Origin: Verrucomicrobiota bacterium
GTDB lineage: Bacteria; Verrucomicrobiota; Verrucomicrobiia; Opitutales; Opitutaceae
DNA length: 64,000 bases
Reading direction: 5' to 3'
Assembly (NCBI GenBank): GCA_028293545.1
Contig: JAQGOP010000011.1
Span: 62,001-126,000, forward strand
In this document: in pieces, positions 43,862 to 53,153 of the stretch
Layout: the number at the start of each line of letters is the position of its first letter
Numbering within the stretch: the stretch's first letter is position 1
Position numbers and translations under genes: made by a program
The notes under the pieces: model-generated
Database searches by the model: none
What the model saw: only the letters and a program-made list of their open reading frames with translations
Told to the model about the DNA's origin: nothing

Positions 43862-45640
43862 TTACTTGAGGATCATTTCCTTCACCGTCTTGCCGGCCGG
43901 AATCATCGGAAGGACGTGTTCGGTGTAGGGGACAATGACGTCGAGGACGAATGGGCCGTCGTGGTCGAGCATTTCCTGGATCGCGGCCTTGAGCTCGCTC
44001 TTCAGGTGGACGCGGCGGCCTTTGACGCCGAAGCCTTCGGCGATTTTCACGAAGTCAGGATAGAGTCCGCCGAGGTTGTCGGGACTGCCGACGTTGGTTT
44101 CGTCGCCCAGGATCGTGTTGCCGCGCACGCTGCCGTAAAAGCGGTCCTCCCACTGCACGACCATGCCGAGGTGCTGGTTGTTGAGGATCATCGCCTTCGC
44201 CGCGATTTTCTCGATGTGGGCGGTGGCGAGTTCCTGGATGTTCATCATGAACGAACCATCGCCGTCGATATCGATGACCTGCTTGTCGGGAAACGCGACT
44301 TTCGCGCCGAGGGCGGCGGGGTAACCGAAGCCCATCGCGCCGAGTCCGAGGGAGCTGATGTAACGGCGGGGTTCGTTGAACCGGTAAAATTGCGCCGCCC
44401 ACATCTGGTGCTGGCCCACGCCGGTCGTGATGATCGCCTCGCCCTTGGTCAGTTCGTAGAGCGTGGCGACCGCTTCCTGCGGCACGATGTGCTTGCTGGC
44501 CTCGAAACGGAAGGGCTGCTCCTTCTTCCACGTCGCGATCTGGGTGTGCCAGGCCGAGGTGTCGCTCGGCTTGAATTTGTTTGCGATGGCCAGCTCGTTC
44601 AGGCGGATGAGCGCGGGCTTGATGTCGCTGACGATCGGGAGAAGGACGCGTTTGTTTTTGTTGTGCTCCGAGGCGTCGATATCGATGTGGATGATCTTCG
44701 CGTGCGACGCGAATTTGCTGGTGTCGCCGGTGATGCGGTCGTCGAAACGCGCGCCGACGCAGATCAGGAGGTCGCATTGGTCGACGGCCCAATTTCCGTA
44801 AGCCGCGCCGTGCATGCCGAACCACTGCATCGAAAGGGGATGCGACTCCGGGAAGCCGCCCAAGCCCATCAAGGTCGTCGCGACCGGCACGTTTGTTTTC
44901 TCGGCGAAAGCCTTCAGCTCTTCGTGGGCGCCGGAGGAAATGATACCGCCGCCGGCATAAAGCACCGGCTTCTTCGCTTCGGCGATGAGCTCGAGCACCT
45001 GCTTGAGCTGGTCGTCGGTCGCAATCTCGGTCGCGGTCGCGTAGGCGTTGCGGAACTCAATCGTCGCCGGGAACACTGGCTGGAATTTCGCCTGCTGCAC
45101 GTCCTTCGGAAGATCGATGATGACCGGGCCCGGGCGTCCGCTGCGCGCGAGGAAGAACGCTTCCTTGAAAACGCGCGGCAGGTCATGGACATCCATGACG
45201 AGGTACGAGTGCTTCACGATCGGAAGGGTCATCCCATAGAAATCGGTTTCCTGGAACGCCATCTTGCCGATGTACTTCGAGTAAACCTGGCCGGTGATCG
45301 CCACCAGCGGGATTGAGTCCATGTAGGCGTCGGCAATCGCGGACACGAGGTTCGTGGCACCCGGGCCGCTGGTCGCCATGCACACGCCGACCTTGCCGGT
45401 GGCGCGCGCGTAGCCTTCGGCGGCGAAAGAGCCGCCTTGTTCGTGACGGGGAAGGATCGTCCGGATCTTGTCCGTCCGCGCGAGGGACTGGTGAAGTTCC
45501 TGCGAGGCGCCGCCGGGGTACGCAAAAATGACGTCAACGCCCTCGCGGATCAGGCATTCGACGACGGCATCGGAGCCCTTCATTTCGCGGCCGATTTCGG
45601 CCTTCGGGAAGCTGGCAGGAGAGGTTTGATCTTTTTTCAT
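43862..45640 (-). CDS. ilvB: Acetolactate synthase, large subunit
   Basis: TPP/FAD enzyme making acetolactate or acetohydroxybutyrate in branched-chain amino acid synthesis. The protein has 592 residues. The N-terminus contains [20 protein letters not shown], the catalytic Glu region [20 protein letters not shown], and [20 protein letters not shown]. The C-terminal TPP motif is [19 protein letters not shown], followed by [20 protein letters not shown]. The [20 protein letters not shown] loop supports the anabolic AHAS assignment. No small subunit ilvN follows it here, so that gene must be elsewhere. Its upstream gap (45641-45880) carries an interrupted ACGAATGGACACGAAT-type repeat. Confidence 0.96.
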   Translation of the reverse strand: MKKDQTSPASFPKAEIGREMKGSDAVVECLIREGVDVIFAYPGGASQELHQSLARTDKIRTILPRHEQGGSFAAEGYARATGKVGVCMATSGPGATNLVSAIADAYMDSIPLVAITGQVYSKYIGKMAFQETDFYGMTLPIVKHSYLVMDVHDLPRVFKEAFFLARSGRPGPVIIDLPKDVQQAKFQPVFPATIEFRNAYATATEIATDDQLKQVLELIAEAKKPVLYAGGGIISSGAHEELKAFAEKTNVPVATTLMGLGGFPESHPLSMQWFGMHGAAYGNWAVDQCDLLICVGARFDDRITGDTSKFASHAKIIHIDIDASEHNKNKRVLLPIVSDIKPALIRLNELAIANKFKPSDTSAWHTQIATWKKEQPFRFEASKHIVPQEAVATLYELTKGEAIITTGVGQHQMWAAQFYRFNEPRRYISSLGLGAMGFGYPAALGAKVAFPDKQVIDIDGDGSFMMNIQELATAHIEKIAAKAMILNNQHLGMVVQWEDRFYGSVRGNTILGDETNVGSPDNLGGLYPDFVKIAEGFGVKGRRVHLKSELKAAIQEMLDHDGPFVLDVIVPYTEHVLPMIPAGKTVKEMILK

Positions 45641-45880
45641 GGCGGGAAAAAGGGACGGAAGAGGTGGGAGATAACATAACTTTAAGGGCCGGAGGCAAGC
45701 CGGGGCTCAGGTTTTAACCGCGAATGAAGCCGCCGGCGCAAAGCCGCCTTCGCCGGGGCAGGCACGAGTGGAAACGAATCCGGAACCCAACCTCGCGCCG
45801 ACTTCGCGGGAAACCCCGGGGTGGCGAAAAATCTGCGGGGCAGAGCTTGCCCACGTCGGGAGGCACGGCACGGTGGACGC
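45641..45880. other. Intergenic region with interrupted dispersed repeat
   Basis: Between divergent ilvB and the ymdB-like gene. GGTTTTAACCGCGAATGA (45711 onward) and CACGAGTGGAAACGAATCCG look like the two halves of the AACCACGAATGGACACGAAT repeat, separated by ~35 bp of AAGCCGCC/GGCGCAAAGCCGCC sequence. No gene or clear promoter could be assigned. Confidence 0.55.
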
Positions 45881-46663
45881 ATGATCAAGCTGCTCTTTAT
45901 CGGTGACATCGTGGGCCGTCCCGGGCGCGATATTATCAACGAGCGCTTGGCGGGCCTGCGTCGCGAGCATGCCTTGGATTTTGTCATCGCGAACGGCGAA
46001 AACGCCGCCGCGGGCTCGGGCATCACGGGTTCGATTGCGAAGTCGCTGATCGAGGCCGGAATCGATGCGATCACCCTGGGCGATCATGTCTGGGACCAGC
46101 GCGGCTGGGAAACCGAAATCCTGGAGGCGTCGCAAGTGTGCCGGCCCGCGAATTTGCCGGCATCGAATCCCGGCGAGGACCATGTGATCATTGAGAAGCG
46201 CGGTTTCCGCGTCGCCGTTTTCACCGTGCTGGGCCGGACGTTCATGGGCTTGAAAGCGGATTGTCCGTTCCTCGCATCGGACCGCATGATCGAACGTCTC
46301 AAGGGCCGGGCCGACGCCATCATTGTGGAGATCCACGCCGAGGCCACGTCGGAGAAACAGGCGCTAGGCTGGTACCTGGATGGTCGCGTGACAGCAGTGC
46401 TGGGAACGCACACGCACGTCCCGACCGCGGACGCCCGGGTGTTGCCGAAAGGGACGGCGTTCATCTGTGACGTGGGGATGACGGGACCTTACGCGAGCGT
46501 GTTGGGCCGCGAGATCGAGCCCGTGGTGGCGAGGTTCGTCGACGGCATGCCGAAGCGTTTCGAAGTCGCGACCGAGGATGTGCGCATCTCGGGCGTGGTG
46601 ATTGAGATCAGCCCGGCGATGGCGCGGGCGGAGAAGATCGAACTGATGACCGTAAGGCGGTAA
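45881..46663 (+). CDS. YmdB-type calcineurin-like metallophosphoesterase
   Basis: Protein of 260 residues of the TIGR00282/YmdB family. IKLLFIGDIVGRPGRDIINE (metal Asp in GDIVG), VIANGENAAAGSGIT (GEN), ITLGDHVWDQRG (GDH) and LGTHTHVPTADARVLPKGTA (THTHVPT) are all present, plus FICDVGMTGPYASVLGREIE. In Bacillus, YmdB is a 2',3'-cyclic phosphodiesterase affecting RNA turnover and biofilm fate. The ATG at 45881 fits the family start. It is convergent with accA, 25 bp apart. Confidence 0.94.
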   Translation: MIKLLFIGDIVGRPGRDIINERLAGLRREHALDFVIANGENAAAGSGITGSIAKSLIEAGIDAITLGDHVWDQRGWETEILEASQVCRPANLPASNPGEDHVIIEKRGFRVAVFTVLGRTFMGLKADCPFLASDRMIERLKGRADAIIVEIHAEATSEKQALGWYLDGRVTAVLGTHTHVPTADARVLPKGTAFICDVGMTGPYASVLGREIEPVVARFVDGMPKRFEVATEDVRISGVVIEISPAMARAEKIELMTVRR

Positions 46664-46688
46664 CGCCGCGGGCGCTGCGTTCGTCGAT

Positions 46689-47669
46689 CTAACTCGAGAT
46701 TACGCCCGCTTCCATGAACGAACCCAGGTGGCGGTAGCGTTCGTAGCGCGTGTCGACCAGCTTGTCGGGCGGCAGGCCGCGAAGATCGTTGAGGTGCTTC
46801 TGGAGCGCATACTTCAGCGCTGCTCCCGCTTGGGCGGGGTCATTCTGGGCGCCGCCGAACGGCTCGGGCAGAACCTCGTCGACCACGCCGAGGCGCTCCA
46901 GGGTGGAGGCATTCAGCTTGAGCGCTTCGGCCGCTTGCGGCGCCGCGGCGCGATCTTTCCAGAGGATCGCCGCGCAGCCTTCAGGCGAGATCACGGAGTA
47001 GTAGCTGTTCTCGAAGATCAACACGCGATCCGTGACGCCGATGCCGAGCGCGCCGCCGGATCCGCCTTCGCCGACGACCACGGCGATCGAGGGGACGCGC
47101 AGCATCGCCATTTCGCGAAGGTTGACGGCGATCGCTTCCGAGACGTGCCGGGCCTCGGACTCGATGCCCGGGTAAGCGCCCGGGGTGTCGATGAACGTGA
47201 TTACAGGAAGGCGGAAACGCTCGGCCGTCTTCAGGAGCCGCAGGGCTTTCCGATAGCCCTCGGGCTGGGGCATGCCGAAGTTGCGGAGGATGTTTTCCTT
47301 GGTGTCACGCCCCTTTTGCTGGGCGATGATCATCACGGCCTCGCCGTTGAAAAATGCGGTGCCGCCTACAAGCGCCCGGTCGTCGCGGAACTGCCGGTCG
47401 CCGTGCAGTTCCTGGAAATCCTCACAGATCATTCCCACGTAATCCAAGGCGTAGGGCCGCTTCGGATGCCGCGCGATCTGGACGCGCTGCCAGGGGGTCA
47501 GGTTCGAATAAATCTCCCGCTGCGCCTGCTCGATGCGCTTTTCCACCGCTCGCACTTCGGAGGACAGGTCGAAATTGTTCTCGATGGATTTCTGGTGGAG
47601 GGCATCGAGTTCCTTGGTGAGCTCCCGCAGGGGTTTCTCAAACTCAAGAACGTAAACCGGTTTTTCCAT
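46689..47669 (-). CDS. accA: Acetyl-CoA carboxylase carboxyltransferase subunit alpha
   Basis: Transfers CO2 from biotin to acetyl-CoA to make malonyl-CoA for fatty acid synthesis. The protein has 326 residues. The start YVLEFEKPLRELTKELDALH, WQRVQIARHPKRPYALDYVG, HGDRQFRDDRALVGGTAFFN, FRLPVITFIDTPGAYPGIES and VVVGEGGSGGALGIGVTDRV are the family sequence order. It works with AccD and AccBC, none of which is in the window. The ATG at 47669 is clear. Confidence 0.97.
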   Translation of the reverse strand: MEKPVYVLEFEKPLRELTKELDALHQKSIENNFDLSSEVRAVEKRIEQAQREIYSNLTPWQRVQIARHPKRPYALDYVGMICEDFQELHGDRQFRDDRALVGGTAFFNGEAVMIIAQQKGRDTKENILRNFGMPQPEGYRKALRLLKTAERFRLPVITFIDTPGAYPGIESEARHVSEAIAVNLREMAMLRVPSIAVVVGEGGSGGALGIGVTDRVLIFENSYYSVISPEGCAAILWKDRAAAPQAAEALKLNASTLERLGVVDEVLPEPFGGAQNDPAQAGAALKYALQKHLNDLRGLPPDKLVDTRYERYRHLGSFMEAGVISS

Positions 47670-47776
47670 CCATGCGAAAATACGGCGGTCGAATGAAAGG
47701 TGTCAACGGGAGCGGGGGTGGCTGCGCTCGAAGAAATAGTTTGACCGGCGACGGCGCACGCGTCGGCGGCGATGCA

Positions 47777-48139
47777 CTAGGCGCCGGGCTTCAGTTGCTC
47801 GCGCCAGCTGCCAATCTTGGCCTGGGCGCCGAAGTGCTCGGCCCGGGCCTTGTCGCCGCGCTCCATCCAGATGCGCGAGAGGGTAGTGTTGATGAAGAGG
47901 TCCGTCGGGCGGAGAGCATGCGCGCTGTCGGCGGCGGCGAGCGCCGGGTCCAGGCGGCGCAGCGAAAAATTAACCTCGGCCAGCGCGTGCCACGCCTCGA
48001 ACGAATCCGGCGCGACTCCGACGGCGCGATTCAGCTTGGTGAGCGCCAGCTCAGCCTCGCCCAGCGCGAAATCAGCGGTGGCGTCTTCGATCAGGGTCTG
48101 GAGTTCGTCGGCAGTCACGGGAATTTCGATTACGAACAA
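47777..48139 (-). CDS. Small TPR-like protein
   Basis: Protein of ~120 residues made of about three tetratricopeptide-like helix pairs: FALGEAELALTKLNRAVGVA, DSFEAWHALAEVNFSLRRLD and TDLFINTTLSRIWMERGDKA. No signal peptide is present. The start is uncertain: TTG at 48139 or GTG at 48118 (TADELQTLIEDATADF), the latter looking more natural, and there is no ATG. It lies between accA and yceI on the same strand. A protein-protein interaction role is likely, with an unknown partner. Confidence 0.75.
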   Translation of the reverse strand: MFVIEIPVTADELQTLIEDATADFALGEAELALTKLNRAVGVAPDSFEAWHALAEVNFSLRRLDPALAAADSAHALRPTDLFINTTLSRIWMERGDKARAEHFGAQAKIGSWREQLKPGA

Positions 48140-48202
48140 CGATGGTCGGACTTGGTGAGAGGACTGCGAGGATTCAATGAGGAAAAGAGGCGTGTTTCGC
48201 GA

Positions 48203-48238
48203 AAATAAAAAACCGCGGCGAGCGAACTCGCCGCGGTT
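48203..48238 (-). terminator. Rho-independent terminator of yceI
   Basis: AACCGCGGCGAG-TTCG-CTCGCCGCGGTT on the minus strand: a perfect 12-bp stem with a UUCG tetraloop, followed by TTTTATTTTC. It ends the yceI transcript ~25 bp after the stop. Confidence 0.93.
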
Positions 48239-48262
48239 CGAAAATCGTGCGCAGCAAATTTC

Positions 48263-48847
48263 CTAGGCGCCTGCTTCGACGCTGAGGGTGACGGCGACGT
48301 CGTCGCCGAGCACCTTGCCGAGCATGGCGGGGCCGCTGAGCCCGAAATCCGATTTCTTGATCGTCGTGGTCGCTTCCCAGCCGGAGAGCGTGGTGCCGGG
48401 TTTCATGCCGGGACTGAAACCGAGGGCCGTGACCTTGAGCACGACTTCCTTCGTCACGTCCTTGATGGTGAGGTCGCCCGTGACGTCATAGGTGTCGGGT
48501 CCGGTTTTCTTCCACGACTTGCTCGTGAAGGTCATCGTGCCGAACTTGGCGAAGTCGAAAAAGTCGGGGCTCTTGAGGTGGTCGTTGCGCTTTTCGTTCG
48601 CGGTGTTGACCGATCCCACATCGACGGCGGCGTGGACGGTGCTCTTTTCCAGGTTATCGCGATCGACGACAATGGTGCCGGTCACCTTCGTGAAGCTGCC
48701 GCTGAACCTTGAAACCATGTGGCGCACGGTGAAGTTGGCGCTAGAGTGGACGGGATCGATGGTGTAGGTCTCGACGGCGGCTTGGGCGGACGCGAAGAGG
48801 CCGAGCACGAGGGCCGAGGCAAGCACGAGGCGGGTGATGTTTTTCAT
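48263..48847 (-). CDS. YceI-family periplasmic lipocalin-like protein
   Basis: Protein of 194 residues with a signal peptide (MKNITRLVLASALVLGLFAS then AQA). The mature sequence VETYTIDPVHSSANFTVRHM, VSRFSGSFTKVTGTIVVDRD, SPDFFDFAKFGTMTFTSKSW and DLTIKDVTKEVVLKVTALGF is the YceI eight-strand barrel that binds isoprenoid-type lipids in structurally known homologues. The ATG at 48847 begins the signal peptide. It is monocistronic by the terminator at 48203-48238. It is 57 bp downstream of the queA stop. Confidence 0.94.
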   Translation of the reverse strand: MKNITRLVLASALVLGLFASAQAAVETYTIDPVHSSANFTVRHMVSRFSGSFTKVTGTIVVDRDNLEKSTVHAAVDVGSVNTANEKRNDHLKSPDFFDFAKFGTMTFTSKSWKKTGPDTYDVTGDLTIKDVTKEVVLKVTALGFSPGMKPGTTLSGWEATTTIKKSDFGLSGPAMLGKVLGDDVAVTLSVEAGA

Positions 48848-48904
48848 GTTTCTGGGATGGAAGTGAAGGCTGCGGAACAAAGTGAGTTTCTGAAGGAGTG
48901 CAAC

Positions 48905-49996
48905 TTACAGAATCAGCATCGCGTCGCCATAACTGAAAAAACGGTACTCGCGCGCAATGGCTTCGGCGTAGATCTCGCGCCACCACGCAATCCCGTCGGT
49001 CGAGCCCGGCGCAAGGAACGCCGCCAGCAGGCAGAGCAGGGTGGAGCGCGGTTGGTGGAAATTTGTGACGAGCGCGTCGATGCCGCGAAAATTATACGGC
49101 GGGTAAATGAAGAGGCCCGCTTCATCGAAAATATCCGCGTTTGGATCGGACGGCGCGGAAGGCTCAGCCTGCTTGCCCAGGTAGTCCTCAATGGTGCGCA
49201 CCGTGGTGGTGCCGATCGCGACGCGCCGCCCGGTGGGCTGCGCGAGGGCTTTTCGCGTGGCGGCGGGGAGTTCGTAAAGTTCGCGATGAATTTCGTGGGC
49301 TTCGATCGTGTCGGTGAGGATGGGTTTGAAGGTGCCGAGCCCGACGTGCAGTGTAACCTCCGCGGGCTTGATTCCCTGCGCGGAAAGTTGCGCGAGCAGT
49401 TCCGGGGTGAAGTGCAGGCCGGCGGTGGGCGCGGCGACGGCGACTTGGCGGGCGCGGTTGGCGTAAACGGTTTGGTAACGTTCGAGGTCCTCGACGCGGT
49501 GGGAATCGTCGGGACGCGCGATATAGGGCGGCAGCGGGACGGCGCCCAGCTGGTTGGCGATCGCGGTGATCGGCACGCTGTCGCGGGTCGTGAATCGCAC
49601 CTGCGCGGAGCCGTCGGATTCCTTGGCGACGATTTCACCGCGGAACAACCCGGACGAGTGGGCGAAGATGGCGCCGACGGGCAGTTTTTTCCCCGGCTTG
49701 ACCAGGCAGCGCCACGTCAGGGGGTCGTCGGTGGGTCGAAGGAGAAAACATTCCACCTGTCCGCCGGTCGGTCGCTGCGCGTGGAGCCGTGCGGGCAGGA
49801 CAGCGGCGTTGTTGCGGAAGAGCGTGTCGCCGGCGCGGAGGAAATTCCCGAGTTCGCGAAAAGTCCGGTGCGAGATCGTGTGCTTCGCTCGATCCACGAC
49901 GAGCAGCCGCGATTCATCGCGCCGCGCGGCGGGAGCCTGCGCGATGAGATGCGCCGGCAGGTCGTAGTCAAAGAGATCGGTTGCAAGCGGGGCCAC
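48905..49996 (-). CDS. queA: S-adenosylmethionine:tRNA ribosyltransferase-isomerase
   Basis: Converts preQ1 in tRNA to epoxyqueuosine using the ribosyl group of SAM. The protein has 363 residues from a GTG start. The family order is visible: FDYDLPAHLIAQAPAARRDE, DTLFRNNAAVLPARL, YQTVYANRARQVAVAAPTAG (with VAAPTAGLHFT), TLHVGLGTFKPILTDTIEAH, HRELYELPAATRKAL, and VTNFHQPRSTLLCLLAAFLA. Other queuosine genes are not in the window. The start GTG at 49994-49996 follows the usual MxTxxFDYxLP pattern. Confidence 0.96.
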   Translation of the reverse strand: MAPLATDLFDYDLPAHLIAQAPAARRDESRLLVVDRAKHTISHRTFRELGNFLRAGDTLFRNNAAVLPARLHAQRPTGGQVECFLLRPTDDPLTWRCLVKPGKKLPVGAIFAHSSGLFRGEIVAKESDGSAQVRFTTRDSVPITAIANQLGAVPLPPYIARPDDSHRVEDLERYQTVYANRARQVAVAAPTAGLHFTPELLAQLSAQGIKPAEVTLHVGLGTFKPILTDTIEAHEIHRELYELPAATRKALAQPTGRRVAIGTTTVRTIEDYLGKQAEPSAPSDPNADIFDEAGLFIYPPYNFRGIDALVTNFHQPRSTLLCLLAAFLAPGSTDGIAWWREIYAEAIAREYRFFSYGDAMLIL

Positions 49997-50078
49997 GCCT
50001 GAAAAACGCCGGAACGTCGCGGCGGAAGCGAGGGGAATATTCCTGAACCAACGTACAGCTTACCAGGAATTCGAGAGT

Positions 50079-50094
50079 CCGATATTATCGGGAG
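50079..50094 (+). promoter_or_regulatory. Palindrome overlapping the ribosome binding site
   Basis: CCGATA-T-TATCGG (50079-50091) directly precedes the ATG at 50095 and overlaps the only purine-rich stretch (GGGAG). A further palindrome, GGAATATTCC, lies near 50034-50043. Either might be an operator. Confidence 0.35.
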
Positions 50095-53000
50095 ATGGTT
50101 CACCGCGATGATCGAAACGATATCTCCGCGAAACGCCGCGCGAGTGCCGGCAGCAGATGGGCGCCACTCTCGTACCTGCTCGGCCGCTTGATCAACCCCT
50201 GGTGGTGGCCGCTGATGTTCGTGGGAATCGTCGCGGTGGGACGCGGCGCGAGCGTCGATACCGAGCCTCCCTCGATTCCGGGCAGGCTGGTGGCGACCGC
50301 CGTGACGGCTGCGGAGATCACGCTCAGCTGGAGCGCGTCGACCGACAACGTGCAGGTTTTTTCCTACGAGGTCTTCGACGGCGATCAGAGGGTGGCCGCG
50401 CTGGCGGATCGGACGAAGACGTTTGCGAAGCTTACCCCGGAAAGCCGCCACCGTTTCGCCGTACGGGCGCGGGACATTCGAGCGAACTGGTCGGCATTGA
50501 GCAGCGTGCTGGAGGTTTCCACCTCGCCGGATCGATCGCCGCCGAGTGCGCCGACTGGGCTCACGATCGAGAGTGAGAAGTTCAAAAGTTTCGTGCTGCG
50601 GTGGAATGTTCCGGCGGACGATGTCGGGGTGGCCGAGTACGAAATTTTCAAGGACGGGGTTTTGTTCGGCCGCAAGCAGACACCGGTGATGACGATCGGG
50701 GGGCTTGAGCCTGCCACGTCATATGAGATGAGCGTCAGTGCGCGGGATGCCGCGGGGAATTGGTCGCCCCGAAGTGCGACGATCCGCGCGAGCACATTGA
50801 AGGATACCACGGCTCCTTCGATTCCGACGGGATTGTTCGTAAGCGCTCTCACGCCGTCGAAATTAACCCTGAAATGGGATGCGGCGCACGACGACCTCAA
50901 GGTCACGGTTTACCAAGTCCTCGTCGATGGCGTCGGAGTGGGATCGACCGCGACCAATTACTTTAACTTGGCCGGACTCGCGCCCGCCACGCGTCACCGG
51001 TTAACGGTGCGTGCGGCGGATGCCGCGGCGAATTGGTCGGGGGAGAGCGCAGCCTGCGACGTCAGCACCCTTCCTGACACGGTGCAGCCGTCAACGCCGG
51101 CTGGCCTCGTTGCCGAGAACTTGGGTCCAACCGGATTGACCCTGGGTTGGAGCGCGGCGGCGGACAATGTGGGCGTTACCGGCTACGAGGTTTTTCGCGG
51201 CGAAATTTCGTTGGGTCTGGTCGCGACGCGCGTTTTGGCGGTGACGGGATTGGCGGCGGACACGCCTTATACTTTCAAGGTCCGGGCCTGCGATGCATCG
51301 GCGAACTGGTCGAATTTTAGCGCGCTGTTGAAGATTCGGACGACCAAGCGCACGGAGGAGTTGGAGGTGCCCTCCGGCCTGCGCGCGAGCGAAGTCACCG
51401 GGACGACCTTCAATTTAAGTTGGTCGCCGGTAACAAAGCCGGCGGCGCCGATTTATGAAGTGTTTCAGAACGGCATTTCATTGGGCACGACATCGCAGCC
51501 GTCGTGGAGCGTCACGGGGCTTTTTCCTGGGGCTCGTTATGGAATGACGGTTAGGTCGGGCGATGGAACGGGGCGCTGGTCCGGGTTGAGCGAGGAATTG
51601 GCCGTCGTGTTTCGCGGGGTGCCGTTTCTCGCGGGATTCGAGGCCGAGGAAGGTTACGTGGCGGGGCCGCTCGATCGGCAGAATGGCTGGCAGGTTTCCG
51701 GCAGCACCGTCGTGATCTCTTCATCGGCGCAGCGCGGTCACCAGGCGATTTCGGTCCCGGCGGCGGCGAGGGCGTCGATCGCCAACCGGGGTTTTGCGGA
51801 GTCAGCGCCGGCGGTGATCTTCATCGACGTGTTCGCGATTCCCGGCGCGGGCGCGAACCCGGTTGACGGGGTATTTTTGGAAACGGAATCTGCGGTCCTC
51901 TCGTTGGTGCGAAACGGAGCGCAGGGTGAGCTGCAGGTTTATTCGGGCGACGGTCACGGACAAGGCAGGTGGATCACGGTGGAGCAAAACCTTCCCTTGG
52001 ATGATGCCGGGAAACCAACGGGATGGCGGCGATTTACCCTGCGCTGCGATTATCGCGCGAAACGATGGGATCTTTACGATCAAGGTCGGTTGATCGCGGC
52101 GGACCTGGGGTTTGTCGCTGACGATGCGACCTCGCTCGCCATCCTGAGCCTGAGTGGAAATGCACTGGCGAGCTCGGAGTTCGATGAAGTGTTGGTGTCG
52201 TTCGATAATCCGATTTTCCCGGACGTCGACCGCGACGGCATGGACGACCAATGGGAGCAGAGCCACGGCTTGGATCCGGCCTTGGATGATCGTCACGACG
52301 ATCACGACGGAAATGGGATCACCAATCTCGGCGAGTACCTTGCCTATGCTCGAGCAACATCCTCGGGCGACCACGACGGAGGCGCTGATGAGAATCCACC
52401 CGACGATCCCTCGACCGCCGACGAAGATCACGACCATCTTCCCGACGCGTGGGAGATCCTCCATGGGCTCGATCCCCGCAATGCGGCGGATGCAGGCCAA
52501 GATGGGGATGGTGACGGGCGATCCAACGCTGAGGAATTTACCGCCGGCACGAATCCCAATGATTTTTATAATGGAAGGGCCCTTTTCATCGCGGCCGGGA
52601 TGAGGTCTGCGACGATCGCTTACCAGTATGATGCTTCCGGCCGCTTGATTTCGGCGAAGTATCCAAATGCGCGGGAGATTCGTTATGAGCGTGACGAGGC
52701 CGGGAATCTATTGCGAGTGAGCGCGGCAGGCGGGCGTTCGATCGTCGATTGGCGCGCGCGATATGATTTGCCGACCGACGGTGGCGGAGACGGAGCCGAT
52801 GATCGCGATCTCGCGCACGATGGCATTCCAAACCTGGCAAAGTACGCGTTTGGGCTCGATCCGCGCGTGGCGGTTTCCGCGGAATTGCCCGCGGTGAGAT
52901 TAAGCAAGGTCGTCGGGGCACAATACCTGACGCTGGAATATGAGCGTCCTGAACCGGCGCCCACCGACCTCACTTACACGGTGCAGGTTTCCACGAACGG

Positions 53001-53148
53001 TACGACGTGGAGCGATGGGACCGACGTAAACATCCAAATCGATGCGGGTGGTGCTTACGGGATGGCAAAAATTACTGCGCGCGATTCGGCACCGGTGGTT
53101 GCGCCGAGATTCGGCCGCTGGATCAGGTTAAAAATTGAAAGGAAATAA
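50095..53148 (+). CDS. Secreted FN3-repeat protein with calcium-binding and YD-like segments
   Basis: Protein of 1017 residues with a membrane/signal segment at ~30-52 (PWWWPLMFVGIVAVGRGASV) after a charged N-terminus. Five fibronectin type III domains follow at ~55-520 (repeating SNxxVxxYEVF and AxDxxxNWS motifs, e.g. TPYTFKVRACDASANWSNFS). A LamG-like beta region spans ~525-705. Two Asp-rich thrombospondin type 3/EF-like calcium segments follow (DVDRDGMDDQWEQSHGLDP ~709; DEDHDHLPDAWEILHGLDP ~776). One YD-like repeat (YQYDASGRLISAKYPNAREI) begins at ~842. The stop is 5 bp before the RHS gene, so they form one operon. Probably a surface-exposed adhesin or carrier; specific role unknown. Confidence 0.85.
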   Translation: MVHRDDRNDISAKRRASAGSRWAPLSYLLGRLINPWWWPLMFVGIVAVGRGASVDTEPPSIPGRLVATAVTAAEITLSWSASTDNVQVFSYEVFDGDQRVAALADRTKTFAKLTPESRHRFAVRARDIRANWSALSSVLEVSTSPDRSPPSAPTGLTIESEKFKSFVLRWNVPADDVGVAEYEIFKDGVLFGRKQTPVMTIGGLEPATSYEMSVSARDAAGNWSPRSATIRASTLKDTTAPSIPTGLFVSALTPSKLTLKWDAAHDDLKVTVYQVLVDGVGVGSTATNYFNLAGLAPATRHRLTVRAADAAANWSGESAACDVSTLPDTVQPSTPAGLVAENLGPTGLTLGWSAAADNVGVTGYEVFRGEISLGLVATRVLAVTGLAADTPYTFKVRACDASANWSNFSALLKIRTTKRTEELEVPSGLRASEVTGTTFNLSWSPVTKPAAPIYEVFQNGISLGTTSQPSWSVTGLFPGARYGMTVRSGDGTGRWSGLSEELAVVFRGVPFLAGFEAEEGYVAGPLDRQNGWQVSGSTVVISSSAQRGHQAISVPAAARASIANRGFAESAPAVIFIDVFAIPGAGANPVDGVFLETESAVLSLVRNGAQGELQVYSGDGHGQGRWITVEQNLPLDDAGKPTGWRRFTLRCDYRAKRWDLYDQGRLIAADLGFVADDATSLAILSLSGNALASSEFDEVLVSFDNPIFPDVDRDGMDDQWEQSHGLDPALDDRHDDHDGNGITNLGEYLAYARATSSGDHDGGADENPPDDPSTADEDHDHLPDAWEILHGLDPRNAADAGQDGDGDGRSNAEEFTAGTNPNDFYNGRALFIAAGMRSATIAYQYDASGRLISAKYPNAREIRYERDEAGNLLRVSAAGGRSIVDWRARYDLPTDGGGDGADDRDLAHDGIPNLAKYAFGLDPRVAVSAELPAVRLSKVVGAQYLTLEYERPEPAPTDLTYTVQVSTNGTTWSDGTDVNIQIDAGGAYGMAKITARDSAPVVAPRFGRWIRLKIERK

Positions 53149-53153
53149 TCCTC

